Source of the DNA: Caldicellulosiruptor danielii
GTDB lineage: Bacteria; Bacillota; Thermoanaerobacteria; Caldicellulosiruptorales; Caldicellulosiruptoraceae
Direction: 5' to 3'
DNA: 64,000 nucleotides
Assembly (NCBI RefSeq): GCF_034343125.1
Contig: NZ_CP139957.1
Span: forward strand, 1,573,001 to 1,637,000
Made by a program: the position numbers and the translations under genes. Numbering within the stretch: the stretch's first letter is position 1; each line of letters opens with the position of its first letter. Below the pieces are notes generated by a model. It ran no database searches and had not been told where the DNA came from. It was given only the letters and a program-made list of their open reading frames with translations. This document shows, one piece after another, positions 20,110 through 29,538 of this stretch.

Positions 20110-21825
20110 ATGGCATACAAAAACTTCAAAGTAGCAATATACTGTCCTGCTGGGTTTTTGAAAAATGTAGAGTTAGAAACACTTAAAAAAGATTTGGATT
20201 TCTTCCAAAGATACTTAGACATCTCTAAGGTGTATCTTGAAACTCACAGAGGTGCAGATACCGTCCCAAGAGAGAAGATGCTTAAGATAAAGGAGTTTTT
20301 TGAAGAGAGAAATATTAAAACCTCTGGTGGAATTACTGCAACTGTTGTCTTCGGAAATGAAGAACTTGACTATTATAGAATCTTTAATACTTTTTGTTAT
20401 ACAAACCAAAAACACTTAGAAAGACTAAAAGAGATTGTGGAATACACAGCTTCTTTGTTTGATGAAATCATTTTAGATGACTTTTTCTTCACTGCCTGCA
20501 CATGCCCATCATGCATTAGAGCAAAAGGAAATCTTAGCTGGAGCGAATTTAGATTAAATTTAATGACAGAGGTTTCAAGAGAGTATGTGATAAAGCCTGC
20601 AAAAAGTGTCAATCCAAATGTAAAATTAATAATCAAATACCCAAATTGGATAGAGTCTTATCAAGAGACAGGTTACAATCCTCAAACTCAGGCAGAGATT
20701 TTTGATTATACTTATACAGGTACAGAGACCCGCGACCCTGCTTATACACAGCAGCATCTTCCAAGGTATGCAAGCTATTCACTTTTGAGATGGTTTGAAA
20801 ATCTAAAACCAGGCAAAAACCTTGGTGGCTGGTTTGACGCTTTAGATTGCATATACAATATTGGTGGCTACCTTGAACAAGCAAATTTAACTGTATTTGC
20901 AAAGGCAAAAGAGATAACCTTGTTTGACTTTTCACACCTGAGAAACTCTGTATTTGTCCCTGCCCTTGGCTTGCAGCTTCAACACCTTGATGAAATTTGT
21001 AAACATATTGAAAATCCTATAGGAATTCCTGTTTACCATCCATTTAATTCATACGGTGAAGACCACATTTATGACTACTTAGGAATGGTTGGAATACCTC
21101 TTGAACTTACACCACATTTTCCCGAAAACAGTAGTATTGTTTTTGTTACAGCTGACAGTGCACATGACACAGATATTCTTAAAAAGCTTAAAAATCACCT
21201 CTTGGCAGGAAAAGATATAATAATGACCTCTGGTTTTTTAAAAGCCATGCAAGGAAAAGGAATTGAAGATTTGACCTCCGTGAGAGTAACAGATAAAAAG
21301 GTCTTTACAAACTTCTTTGCAATCAAAACAGAAGTTTGTTCATTTTCAAAGTATGTATATGGAAAAAAGGAAGTGCTAATTCCCATTTTAGAACATCGGA
21401 CAAACGCATCGTGGCAAGAAATTGTTGCAATCTCAGGTGAAAACAACTTTCCTATTCTGATGAAGGATAGTTTTGGAAAAGGAACTATTTATACATTGAC
21501 TGTACCCGAAAACTACTCTGATTTCTACAACTTCCCAGCTGAGGTGCTGACAGAGATTCGAAAGGTATTTATGAAAAATTTTGATTTTTATATTGAAGCC
21601 GAAGAAAAGATAGCTACTTTTGCATACAGCAATGGAACTTTCATAATAGAGTCTTTCTTGTCTTATAGAACTAAGGTAAACTTACACATTAAGAACAAAA
21701 ACAAAAAACTTATTGATCCTCTAAAAGCTTCTGATCTTAAAGTCTCTATGATATCAGAAAATGAAAATATCTATGAAATCAGCTTAGAACCAACAAGTTT
21801 TAGAGTTTTGAAATTAGAAAACTAA
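20110..21825 (+). CDS. Uncharacterised TIM-barrel glycosidase-like protein
   Basis: A 571-residue cytoplasmic protein (no signal peptide) that I cannot assign to a named family. The first 330 residues look like a beta/alpha barrel: repeated strand-helix spacing, EIILDDFFFTACTCPSCIRAKG, LIIKYPNW and a YHPFNSYGEDH loop, with acidic residues placed as in glycoside hydrolases. Residues about 330-460 look like a Rossmann or glutamine-amidotransferase-like domain of the kind attached to GH42 enzymes, and the last 90 are a beta-rich tail. Its setting beside GH28 and GH26 genes supports carbohydrate metabolism. The ATG follows AGGAAGG. Confidence 0.55.
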   Translation: MAYKNFKVAIYCPAGFLKNVELETLKKDLDFFQRYLDISKVYLETHRGADTVPREKMLKIKEFFEERNIKTSGGITATVVFGNEELDYYRIFNTFCYTNQKHLERLKEIVEYTASLFDEIILDDFFFTACTCPSCIRAKGNLSWSEFRLNLMTEVSREYVIKPAKSVNPNVKLIIKYPNWIESYQETGYNPQTQAEIFDYTYTGTETRDPAYTQQHLPRYASYSLLRWFENLKPGKNLGGWFDALDCIYNIGGYLEQANLTVFAKAKEITLFDFSHLRNSVFVPALGLQLQHLDEICKHIENPIGIPVYHPFNSYGEDHIYDYLGMVGIPLELTPHFPENSSIVFVTADSAHDTDILKKLKNHLLAGKDIIMTSGFLKAMQGKGIEDLTSVRVTDKKVFTNFFAIKTEVCSFSKYVYGKKEVLIPILEHRTNASWQEIVAISGENNFPILMKDSFGKGTIYTLTVPENYSDFYNFPAEVLTEIRKVFMKNFDFYIEAEEKIATFAYSNGTFIIESFLSYRTKVNLHIKNKNKKLIDPLKASDLKVSMISENENIYEISLEPTSFRVLKLEN

Positions 21826-21866
21826 ATTTTTTTTTGAAACTCTTTTGAAAGGAGAGTGCTTGTAAA

Positions 21867-22442
21867 ATGAACAGTGTTTTTGAAAATGAAGTAATAAAAG
21901 CAATTAAAGAGCGTCGAAGTGTAAGAAGTTTTTTACCTAACCAAGTTGAAGAAGAAAAGATAAAACTCTTACTTGAAGCTGCAATCTTTGCTCCATCTGC
22001 TGTAAATGGTCAGCCATGGTTTTTTACAGTGGTTCAAAATGTTGAGATTTTAAACAAAATGAATCAAGAAATAAAAAACATTATGCTTCAGTCTTCTGAT
22101 GAAAACTTAAAAAAATTCGCATCAAAAGAAGATTTTAACGTTTTCCACAATGCCCCAATGGCTATAATCGTTTCGGGAAAAGAAAATAGTCAATCTGCCC
22201 AGGTTGACTGTGCAGCTGCAACCCAAAATATTCTTCTTGCTGCAAAATCGATGGGATTAGCTTCATGCTGGATTGGATTTGTTGGGATACTCTTTTCAAG
22301 CTCAAAAGCACAAGATTATATAAAACTTCTCAAAATCCCTGATGGGTACAAGCCTCTGTGGGCAATTGCTTTAGGATACACTGAAAATTATCCGCAAACA
22401 GCACCTGAGAGAAACTGGAATGCGTTTGAGTGGATAAAATAA
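21867..22442 (+). CDS. Nitroreductase family protein
   Basis: A 191-residue FMN-dependent NADH/NADPH oxidoreductase of the nitroreductase fold. Features are the N-terminal RRSVRSF region that binds FMN phosphate, APSAVNGQPW, DCAAATQNILLAAKSMGLASCWIGF, and the C-terminal AIALGYTENYP. The natural substrate is unknown. The gene follows the unknown 571-residue gene by about 40 bases with an AAAGGAGAG ribosome-binding site and is closed by a terminator. Confidence 0.9.
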   Translation: MNSVFENEVIKAIKERRSVRSFLPNQVEEEKIKLLLEAAIFAPSAVNGQPWFFTVVQNVEILNKMNQEIKNIMLQSSDENLKKFASKEDFNVFHNAPMAIIVSGKENSQSAQVDCAAATQNILLAAKSMGLASCWIGFVGILFSSSKAQDYIKLLKIPDGYKPLWAIALGYTENYPQTAPERNWNAFEWIK

Positions 22443-22465
22443 GTTATTTTTCTAACCTTTAAAAG

Positions 22466-22490
22466 AAGGGGCTATATGCCCCTTTTGTTT
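22466..22490 (+). terminator. Intrinsic terminator after the nitroreductase gene
   Basis: Stem AAGGGGC / GCCCCTT with a TATAT loop, followed by TTGTTT. Confidence 0.85.
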
Positions 22491-22623
22491 ATTCCACTAT
22501 ATTTAAATACTGCTGTTTTCAGTCATTTAAATATAACATGTTTTCAAAATTATTGAGAGGACTTTTGTGATTTTTTAAGTTATTTTGAATATATGAAATA
22601 AAAGCAATTAGGAGGAAAAATCT

Positions 22624-23955
22624 TTGAAAATAGTTATTACAGACTTAGGAGCAAAACCAGATGGAGTGACCTTTTGTACAGAGGCAATACAAAAGGCAAT
22701 TGACATTTGTTTCGAAAATGGTGGTGGGGTTGTAGTCATACCTGCTGGAACTTATTTAAGCCGACCAATAAGGTTAAAATCAAACGTAACTCTTTATTTG
22801 GAAGAAGGAGCTGTGCTCAAAGCAACAAGTAATATTGAGGATTATTACCAAATTGGCTATTATCATAATGAGTGGGGAGAGGTTACTTCATTTTTATATG
22901 CGCTGGATGAAAAGAACATAGCAGTTGAGGGAAAAGGTACAATTGACCTTTCTGGAAGCAGTTTTATGGATTTTTCAAAAGCATTTAACCCATTTGAAGA
23001 GCTTTCTCAACTTGATCAAGAGCAGTTTGAAGAAACAGAATGTAAACCTATTTACAGACCAAACCAGCCTATATTCTTTTATAACTGTGAAAATATTAGT
23101 CTGAGCGGTATTTCAATTATTGACTCACCTTGTTGGACAGTTTGCATTCATTCATCAAAATACATCAAGGTCCATAACATAAGGATTATGAACAATCTCA
23201 GAGTCCCAAATAGCGATGGTATCCATCTTTGCTCATGCGAAAATGTAATAATAACAGATAGCTTCTTTACTTGCGGAGATGATTGTATTGCTCTGTCTGG
23301 CATCACAAACTGGGAAAAACCATGCGAAAATGTAATTGTATCAAACTGCATAATGCAAACACGATCAGCAGCTGTGAGAATGGGACATTTAGATAGTAAA
23401 GTAAAAAATGTAGTGATCTTTAATCTTATAATTCTTAATTCAAATAGAGGAATCGCAATATTTGCAAATGGCAAAAACGGGTATGTTAAATCAGTTACAG
23501 TTTCAAATGTTATTATGACAACAAAAATATTTGCTGGTACATGGTGGGGAAAAGGTGAGCCAATTGTAATTGCCTCTCCTGAAGAAGGCAATTTTATTGA
23601 AGATATCTCTATTTCCAATGTAAAAGCTTATTCGGAAAATGGGATCTTAATCTATGGCAAAGATAACAATATACGAAATATCTCACTTAAAAGTATTGAT
23701 ATATACCTTAGCTTTGGCAAAAACAGGCTACTATTTTGCAAAAAAATCGACATTCTTCCAAGTAAATGTCCTCCTTTCCCTGATTATATGAATAAAATTC
23801 CATGGATTTTTGCAAAAGATGTTTTGAACCTCAAACTTCAAGATATAAACTATGGATATAGCTTGCAAAGCTCAAAAACTGATTTTGATATTGAAGGAAT
23901 TTTTGAAAATGTGAAGAGTTTTTTCCTTTCTGATGTAAGAAAGATGATTAGTTAA
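22624..23955 (+). CDS. Glycoside hydrolase family 28 (polygalacturonase-like)
   Basis: A 443-residue right-handed beta-helix enzyme of GH28, acting on galacturonan oligomers. Family motifs are NSDGIHLCSCENV (NTDG type), the paired acids GDDCIALSG, and SAAVRMGHLDSKVKNV (GHG-like site, here GHL). There is no signal peptide, so it is predicted to be cytoplasmic and to process imported oligogalacturonides. The start is a TTG about 9 bases after a strong AGGAGG. It is convergent with the GH26 gene; a terminator lies between them. Confidence 0.9.
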   Translation: MKIVITDLGAKPDGVTFCTEAIQKAIDICFENGGGVVVIPAGTYLSRPIRLKSNVTLYLEEGAVLKATSNIEDYYQIGYYHNEWGEVTSFLYALDEKNIAVEGKGTIDLSGSSFMDFSKAFNPFEELSQLDQEQFEETECKPIYRPNQPIFFYNCENISLSGISIIDSPCWTVCIHSSKYIKVHNIRIMNNLRVPNSDGIHLCSCENVIITDSFFTCGDDCIALSGITNWEKPCENVIVSNCIMQTRSAAVRMGHLDSKVKNVVIFNLIILNSNRGIAIFANGKNGYVKSVTVSNVIMTTKIFAGTWWGKGEPIVIASPEEGNFIEDISISNVKAYSENGILIYGKDNNIRNISLKSIDIYLSFGKNRLLFCKKIDILPSKCPPFPDYMNKIPWIFAKDVLNLKLQDINYGYSLQSSKTDFDIEGIFENVKSFFLSDVRKMIS

Positions 23956-23991
23956 TGTAATAAATTTTAATTATTAGCATCACAAAATTTA

Positions 23992-24050
23992 AAGGCTGCC
24001 GTTTTGAATAGTTAACTTTTCTCAAATGGCAGCCTTGATTTTTATTTCTT
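23992..24050. terminator. Bidirectional terminator between GH28 and GH26 genes
   Basis: An inverted repeat AAGGCTGCC / GGCAGCCTT extended by TTTTGA/TCAAA pairs, with T-rich sequence after it on the plus strand and A/T-rich sequence on the other side. It lies between two converging genes. Confidence 0.75.
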
Positions 24051-24051
24051 C

Positions 24052-25407
24052 TCATCTTCTAAACAAGTCGAATCTATCCAGTGTGATTACATAAGGATGA
24101 TTATAAACCTTCTTCAGATGTTCAAATGAATTTATTCTGCCGTCAGTTGCAAATCCACCCCACCAAGGCATAAACCAAAGCCAATAAGTCTTTGAACTTT
24201 GCAGTTTATCCGGGTCAGGAATTGGTCCGTTTTCTGTCAAAGCTATGGGTTTTTTACCCTCTGTCAGTTCATAAACGTAATCATACCAAAACGAAATAGG
24301 ACCATAGTTTTGAGCTGGTGCATAAAAATCAACCCCTGCTATGTCATAGCAGTCCTCTTCTATTTTCCAATCAGGATGTGGCGCATTCCAAACCCATATG
24401 AGATTGTTTAGCTTGAAGTAATTAGTATATACATCATACAAAAGATAATAAAGCTTTTTATAAGCTTTCGGACCTTTTGCACCCCACCAAAACCATTTGC
24501 CGTCAGCCTCATGAAGAGGTCTGAAAATAACAGGCACATCTGCATCTGCCATGATTTTTAGCCATTTGCCAATTTCGTATATATCCTCCATCAGTAGCTT
24601 GTTTTCTTTATTATCAGGACAAAGAGCAGCCTCAACGTCAAAATCGGTGTTTTTGGTATAAAATGTCTTGTCGTTGCCTCCTGTTGGAGAGAACCAATGC
24701 CAGCAAAATGTCACAATTCCACCTAACTCCCTGTGCCACTTAATTGCTTCTTCGACAGAACCCCGATTTAACATCACTTCAAACATTGCATCGTAGGTCA
24801 TATTATCGGTAACAGTGTGCTTTGTATAGCTGAGAAAATCAAAGCCACGAAGAGCTGGTTTTTTGCCTGTTTGATATTCTATATAGGAAATCTCTGGCCC
24901 TACTGCTGTGTTTGTGTGCTGTCCAGCAACAATTGCCTTGCCATAAATATCTGAAAAATATTCCATTAATTTTTTACATTTATCAGAGGCATTTTTGTTT
25001 GAAAGTTCAAATAAAGGAGCACCTTCTTGAAAATTTATTTTTTCAATCTCAACTCCATATATCTGAGTCATTCCCCAACCAGCATAAATTTTGATTCTCT
25101 TCTGCCCACTTTCTAAAAAGACCTTTCCAATCTTTACTTTTGAAACTTCATCAGATTCAGAATTTAATCTTACATCACCATAACACAATCCATCTATATC
25201 CGCAAGATAAACAGCCATTGCGTACTTTTCTATTTTGGATTTTAAATAAATATTGTAATAACCACTTTTTTCTATTTCTATGTAAAACTCAATTTCAAAC
25301 TTGTCTGATTCAGGCAAAGCACTGTAAATATCTTCCCCGCCAATATGTTCTTTAATAATTTTTACTCCATTTAACATTGCTTCTTTTATACTTTTGCTTA
25401 TTTTCAT
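24052..25407 (-). CDS. Glycoside hydrolase family 26 (beta-mannanase type) with N-terminal carbohydrate-binding module
   Basis: A 451-residue enzyme. Residues about 1-125 form a CBM35-like beta-sandwich, followed by the GH26 barrel (about 140-445). The acid/base glutamate is in FRPLHEADGKWFWWG and the nucleophile in IALTENGPIPD, with the WHW segment in TFCWHWFSP. Family members cut beta-1,4-mannan. No signal peptide is present, so it would act on imported manno-oligosaccharides, unlike the large secreted GH26 enzymes of thermophilic biomass degraders. The ribosome-binding site before the ATG is weak. Confidence 0.88.
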   Translation of the reverse strand: MKISKSIKEAMLNGVKIIKEHIGGEDIYSALPESDKFEIEFYIEIEKSGYYNIYLKSKIEKYAMAVYLADIDGLCYGDVRLNSESDEVSKVKIGKVFLESGQKRIKIYAGWGMTQIYGVEIEKINFQEGAPLFELSNKNASDKCKKLMEYFSDIYGKAIVAGQHTNTAVGPEISYIEYQTGKKPALRGFDFLSYTKHTVTDNMTYDAMFEVMLNRGSVEEAIKWHRELGGIVTFCWHWFSPTGGNDKTFYTKNTDFDVEAALCPDNKENKLLMEDIYEIGKWLKIMADADVPVIFRPLHEADGKWFWWGAKGPKAYKKLYYLLYDVYTNYFKLNNLIWVWNAPHPDWKIEEDCYDIAGVDFYAPAQNYGPISFWYDYVYELTEGKKPIALTENGPIPDPDKLQSSKTYWLWFMPWWGGFATDGRINSFEHLKKVYNHPYVITLDRFDLFRR

Positions 25408-25550
25408 ACCTGATCCATCATCCTTCCATAAAAATTAATCTTCTAAATTTAGAAGTAGTATATCAAATACATTCTAAATTAGCATGCAGAAATTTTCGAA
25501 AATATTTCATATTCTTTAAAACATGTCACAAATTCTGTTTTTAAATTGTT

Positions 25551-25710
25551 TATAATATTAGAAAACGAAAAACAAGGGGGTTTTGAGTCGCTGGATTTTG
25601 AGCAGAACAAAGAACTGATATTTAGAACTCAACAAACCGATAAACCCAAAAAAAGATTACTTCTATCAAAAAATGGGCTGTAAAAATCTCAAACACACAG
25701 CCCATTTTTA
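25551..25710 (+). ncRNA. Possible small untranslated transcript
   Basis: The 336-base gap between the GH26 gene and the next gene holds a -10 TATAAT (25551-25556, weak -35), about 110 bases without a convincing ORF (the longest frame from a TTG is 11 codons), and a strong terminator: AAATGGGCTGT / ACAGCCCATTT followed by T, at about 25671-25710. Promoter plus terminator with no gene suggests a small RNA. The end of a lost gene is the alternative. Confidence 0.35.
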
Positions 25711-25743
25711 TTAATTTTTAGATCTATATGTATTAAATGCCTA

Positions 25744-26403
25744 CTATTGTAATTTATTAGTTAACTTGGCAGCAACAATAAAAACATGTTTGTATCTTTT
25801 AGCTATCTGCTGAAAATATTTACTATCATACTTGAGATACAGGATATTTTCTGTAATCTCAATGCCATTATTATTTTTATCTTTTTCACCTTCAGCCCAG
25901 AAAGATAAAACAAACGGCTGATCATTTTTAACTCTTGCTGATGGATTTATTATTGTACTTTTTTCTCCCTTTTCAGACAATATCGAAAGCGGCACAGGTC
26001 CAGATGTTGTCCAACCATTTTTGTCAATAGCATATATAAAATACCTGCCTTCTTTAGAATATAAAATTCCCACCTCAACATCATTAGCTTTTTCTATTAT
26101 TGTTCCCATCTGTATTCCACCTGTTTTTTTACCATTGACATATTCCTCGGTCCAAATAGCTAAATACTGGGATTTTAGATTATTTAGGTAAATTTTAAAA
26201 AAATTTTTATTGCTGCATTGTAGCATATCCAATAATACCTGCTCTCGCTTAGACAGATTATCTATCTCATTAAAAGGAACAACATCAGCATATTCTTTAC
26301 TACTTTTATAGGACTTTAGTGGAAGAAGATTAACTATCAATAAAATAACAGATATCAATGAAAATATTAGCACAAATATCACAATTCCTCTAAGCTTTCT
26401 CAT
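25744..26403 (-). CDS. Membrane-anchored protein of unknown function
   Basis: A 219-residue protein with one strong N-terminal membrane segment (about residues 6-27) and an extracellular domain of about 180 residues, rich in beta-prone segments (TSGPVPLSILS, FVLSFWAEGEKD). I do not recognise the family. The ATG at 26403 follows AAAGAAGAG; a TTG six codons upstream is the only alternative. It stands after the ABC permease gene with about 115 bases between them, and may share its transcript. Confidence 0.6.
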   Translation of the reverse strand: MRKLRGIVIFVLIFSLISVILLIVNLLPLKSYKSSKEYADVVPFNEIDNLSKREQVLLDMLQCSNKNFFKIYLNNLKSQYLAIWTEEYVNGKKTGGIQMGTIIEKANDVEVGILYSKEGRYFIYAIDKNGWTTSGPVPLSILSEKGEKSTIINPSARVKNDQPFVLSFWAEGEKDKNNNGIEITENILYLKYDSKYFQQIAKRYKHVFIVAAKLTNKLQ

Positions 26404-26518
26404 CAAAACTCTTCTTTCCAAAAAAATAATAGTAAGTCAATTATAATTAAAAAGTGATTAAATGTCAATCACGTTTTAATCGAACACTTAAGGGTAGAAA
26501 TTCTATTATACATTTTTA

Positions 26519-28762
26519 TCAATCAACCTGCTGCCTTAATATCTCAACCGGCATAACCTTTGCTATTTTCTGCCTTGCCAAAAACCTTGAAATTAAAAAG
26601 ACTAAAAGAAGTATGGCAAATGTAGACAGGCTGCTATTTACACTCAAATCAAGGCTCATTGCAAAATCAATATCTTTTGTTGCTGTGCTCATAAGCCCAT
26701 CCATTGTAAACTTGGATAGTGGAATTCCTGCAGCAAATCCTACAAAAAACGAAATATAATTAAAGCCAAGAATCATTTTAAAAATACTTCCTTCTCTGTA
26801 CCCCAGCATTTTCAAAATACCAATGTTCTTTTTGTTTTCATTTAGAGTCAAAGTAGACAGAACATACACAATCAAAAGAGCAAGAATGGCAGCAATTAGC
26901 GCCATCGCGCCTATACTTTTTGACAAATCCCCGGCAGATGATTTTATTGTATTTACAAGTTCAGATTTTGTATAACTTTCAAAAATCATGCTCGGTGGAA
27001 TCTCAAGCTTTCCCTTTGAAAATATCCCAACATATTCTCCACTTCTGTATCCAAAAATCCTATTAAAACTTTCAAGCTCCATATACCCATTGTTCCCAAC
27101 AGGAAGGTTGGCTACTTTTTTCACTTTTAAAGTATATTCTTCACCTGTAAATTTGTTCTTCAGTTTAATCTTATCTCCATCGCCAATACCAAGTTTGCTT
27201 GCAAGAGGTTTTGTTATGATAAGTTCACTTGACACAGAGATTTCTCTCCCTTTCTCATCATACAGCTTTATCATGTCTGAGTTACTTTTAATACCGTAAA
27301 TCGTAATGCTAAGCTTTGTACCTACTATGTCAAAAGACAAAAGGTTGTATGGCTCAGATGTATCTTTGAGTTTAATCTCAGGATGTGCAGAGACAGAATT
27401 CAAAGAATAAAGATAATTGTACTTAAAATTCCTCTCATATGTTCTTTCTATTGCAGTTACAATCGAATCTTTTGCTGTCATACCATACATCATTAAGATT
27501 GTTGAAAAGATTATACCAATTGCTAAAATCAGTTCCCTGCCAACATGTCGCCAGCCATATTTTAGCATAATCCTTATTTTAAATTCAAATCTGTCAAAAA
27601 ACTTTATTGAAGGAAGCTTGCCAAATTTTATTTCATCAACTCCATGAAGCATCTGGACAATTGTGAGCTTGAAAAAGTTTTTGATTGCAAGGTAACCTGA
27701 AAGAAATATAAATATTGCTGGCAGAAGCATTGCAGCAAATACATGCTGCCATGGCAAAATTGACTCTATCTTTGGTAATGTAAAGTATGACCTGTAAAAC
27801 CTGGCAAAAGGAGCGGCTTCAACAATCCCAAGTAGCACTCCAAAAACAGAACCAAAAAGCCAAATATAAAGCGGAAATTTCATAAAAACCTTTAGCACAT
27901 CTTTCTGTGCATATCCCATCGAATAGATTGTACCAATTTCAGCATGCATGCTGTTGATTACCCTTCGCATGACGATAAAGAGTATAAAAGATGATACAAG
28001 AATTATAAAAAGACTGAGTGGCAATGTCATATTCTTTGCGCTTTTAACCTTTATCTCTGTGTACATTATTCTTGGATTTTGATCTCTTTGCACAAACTTT
28101 AAAAGTTCCCAGTTGCTATTTAAAAACTCTTTAAACTTGTCAATGTTTTCAACTTTGCCTTTAAAACAATAATAATGAACAGGAAAAATGTTGAAAAGTC
28201 TTCTCATCTCATCTTCATTCATAATAGCAAAACCAAAATGCTCAGGGTCAGGAAGAAGGTCTTGGTCATTTTTAATGATGTAAATATAAATATAATCTGG
28301 AAGATAAGCAATGCCAGAAACCTTGAAATTTTCCCCACCGATAGGCAGCACTGACCCAATTTTGAGCTTATGTTTTTTGTAAAAAGCAGGGTCTATAAGT
28401 ATTTCACCTTTTGATGGCATTCTGCCTTTTTCGATATATGGTTTGTTTATTTCTTTTGGCACTGAAAAGACTCTCAGCGTAAAATGGTCATTTTGGACAT
28501 CAGTAAATAGCCTTTGTTCTACATTAATTTTAAATTTTTCTTGTAGAAGTTTTATATCAACCTCTTTTGCAGTAATAAAATTCCCATCTTCCTGATTGTA
28601 TTTATCCTTAAACACTTCATAGTTATAATCTATATCTTGCATTGACACAGCAAAAAGTGTATATGTCATTGTGGCAATAGCAACAAGCAGCATTATAGAA
28701 AAGAACTGTAATAATTCTCTTTTCATTATTCGTATGGGAATTTTTTTAACTACCATCACCAT
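26519..28762 (-). CDS. ABC transporter permease, FtsX/MacB type
   Basis: A 747-residue permease with two FtsX-like units. A first membrane segment (about 15-38) is followed by an extracellular MacB-type domain, a group of three membrane segments (about 250-370), a second segment near 420-440 with another extracellular domain, and a final group of three (about 625-740). Such proteins export lipids, peptides or drugs, or transmit mechanical signals; the cargo is unknown. Its ATG overlaps the end of the ATPase gene by 7 bases. A TetR regulator gene lies upstream. Confidence 0.88.
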   Translation of the reverse strand: MVMVVKKIPIRIMKRELLQFFSIMLLVAIATMTYTLFAVSMQDIDYNYEVFKDKYNQEDGNFITAKEVDIKLLQEKFKINVEQRLFTDVQNDHFTLRVFSVPKEINKPYIEKGRMPSKGEILIDPAFYKKHKLKIGSVLPIGGENFKVSGIAYLPDYIYIYIIKNDQDLLPDPEHFGFAIMNEDEMRRLFNIFPVHYYCFKGKVENIDKFKEFLNSNWELLKFVQRDQNPRIMYTEIKVKSAKNMTLPLSLFIILVSSFILFIVMRRVINSMHAEIGTIYSMGYAQKDVLKVFMKFPLYIWLFGSVFGVLLGIVEAAPFARFYRSYFTLPKIESILPWQHVFAAMLLPAIFIFLSGYLAIKNFFKLTIVQMLHGVDEIKFGKLPSIKFFDRFEFKIRIMLKYGWRHVGRELILAIGIIFSTILMMYGMTAKDSIVTAIERTYERNFKYNYLYSLNSVSAHPEIKLKDTSEPYNLLSFDIVGTKLSITIYGIKSNSDMIKLYDEKGREISVSSELIITKPLASKLGIGDGDKIKLKNKFTGEEYTLKVKKVANLPVGNNGYMELESFNRIFGYRSGEYVGIFSKGKLEIPPSMIFESYTKSELVNTIKSSAGDLSKSIGAMALIAAILALLIVYVLSTLTLNENKKNIGILKMLGYREGSIFKMILGFNYISFFVGFAAGIPLSKFTMDGLMSTATKDIDFAMSLDLSVNSSLSTFAILLLVFLISRFLARQKIAKVMPVEILRQQVD

Positions 28763-29454
28763 GTCACCTCTTGAGCAGAAATCTTGTGAGGATTTTCCGA
28801 AAATTCTACAAGTTTGCCTGACCTGAGTCTCAACGTTGCATCTGCCATTTTAGAAATAGCAAGGTTGTGTGTAATTATCAAAATGGTTGTGCCAAATTTT
28901 TTATTTACATCTTCTAAAAGTTTTAGCACAAGTTTGCTGCTGTCATAGTCAAGTGCACCTGTTGGCTCGTCGCACAGAATCAATGCAGGGTTTTTGACAA
29001 CTGCTCTTGCAATTGCCACTCTTTGCTGCTGCCCGCCAGACAGCTCAAAAGGGAATTTGTCCTTTTCAGATTCTACTCCCACCATTTTTAAAACCATGTC
29101 AACATCCAAGGGATTTTTACTAAGCTGTGCACTTGAGAGCACATTTTCATAAACAGTGAGACCATTTATGAGGTTAAAAAACTGAAACACAAAACCCACA
29201 TAGTCGCGCCTGTACTCAGAAAGCCTTTTTTGGTCCATTGCAGTTATCTCTTTGTCATCAACAAAAACTCTGCCTCCATCTGCCCTGTCAAGCCCACCAA
29301 GGATGTTAAAAAGTGTGGTTTTACCCGACCCAGATGGACCTATCACAGTGTAGATTTTTCCCCTCTCAAGTTCAAAACTCACTTCATCAAGCGCTCTAAT
29401 TTCGCTTTGGCCCATCTTGTAGATTTTAGAAAGATTTTCTACTTTGATAAACAC
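28756..29454 (-). CDS. ABC transporter ATP-binding protein (LolD/MacB type)
   Basis: A 232-residue ATPase with Walker [10 protein letters not shown] (about 38-46), Q-loop, signature LSGGQQQR, Walker [13 protein letters not shown] and the H-loop THN. It powers the FtsX-type permease that overlaps its 3' end. The start is a GTG with AAGGAG about 10 bases upstream. A palindrome shared with the TetR gene promoter lies 42 bases upstream. Confidence 0.92.
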   Translation of the reverse strand: MFIKVENLSKIYKMGQSEIRALDEVSFELERGKIYTVIGPSGSGKTTLFNILGGLDRADGGRVFVDDKEITAMDQKRLSEYRRDYVGFVFQFFNLINGLTVYENVLSSAQLSKNPLDVDMVLKMVGVESEKDKFPFELSGGQQQRVAIARAVVKNPALILCDEPTGALDYDSSKLVLKLLEDVNKKFGTTILIITHNLAISKMADATLRLRSGKLVEFSENPHKISAQEVTW

Positions 29455-29495
29455 TGAGGTTCATCTCCTTAACCTTTTATTTTACTACTATATAT

Positions 29496-29513
29496 TATGA
29501 CTCATTGGTCATA
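29496..29513. promoter_or_regulatory. Candidate TetR operator before the ABC operon
   Basis: TATGAC, six bases, GTCATA: a perfect 6-bp inverted repeat. A nearly identical element (TATGAC, six bases, GTCACG) lies before the tetR gene at 30195-30212. The two copies share TATGACT and GGTCA at the same spacing. Confidence 0.65.
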
Positions 29514-29538
29514 TGACTGTCAAGTCACATTTATATTT

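Noticed and set aside
23148..23618. Minus-strand ORF of 156 codons inside the GH28 gene
   Set aside because: Antisense shadow of a well-supported GH28 enzyme.
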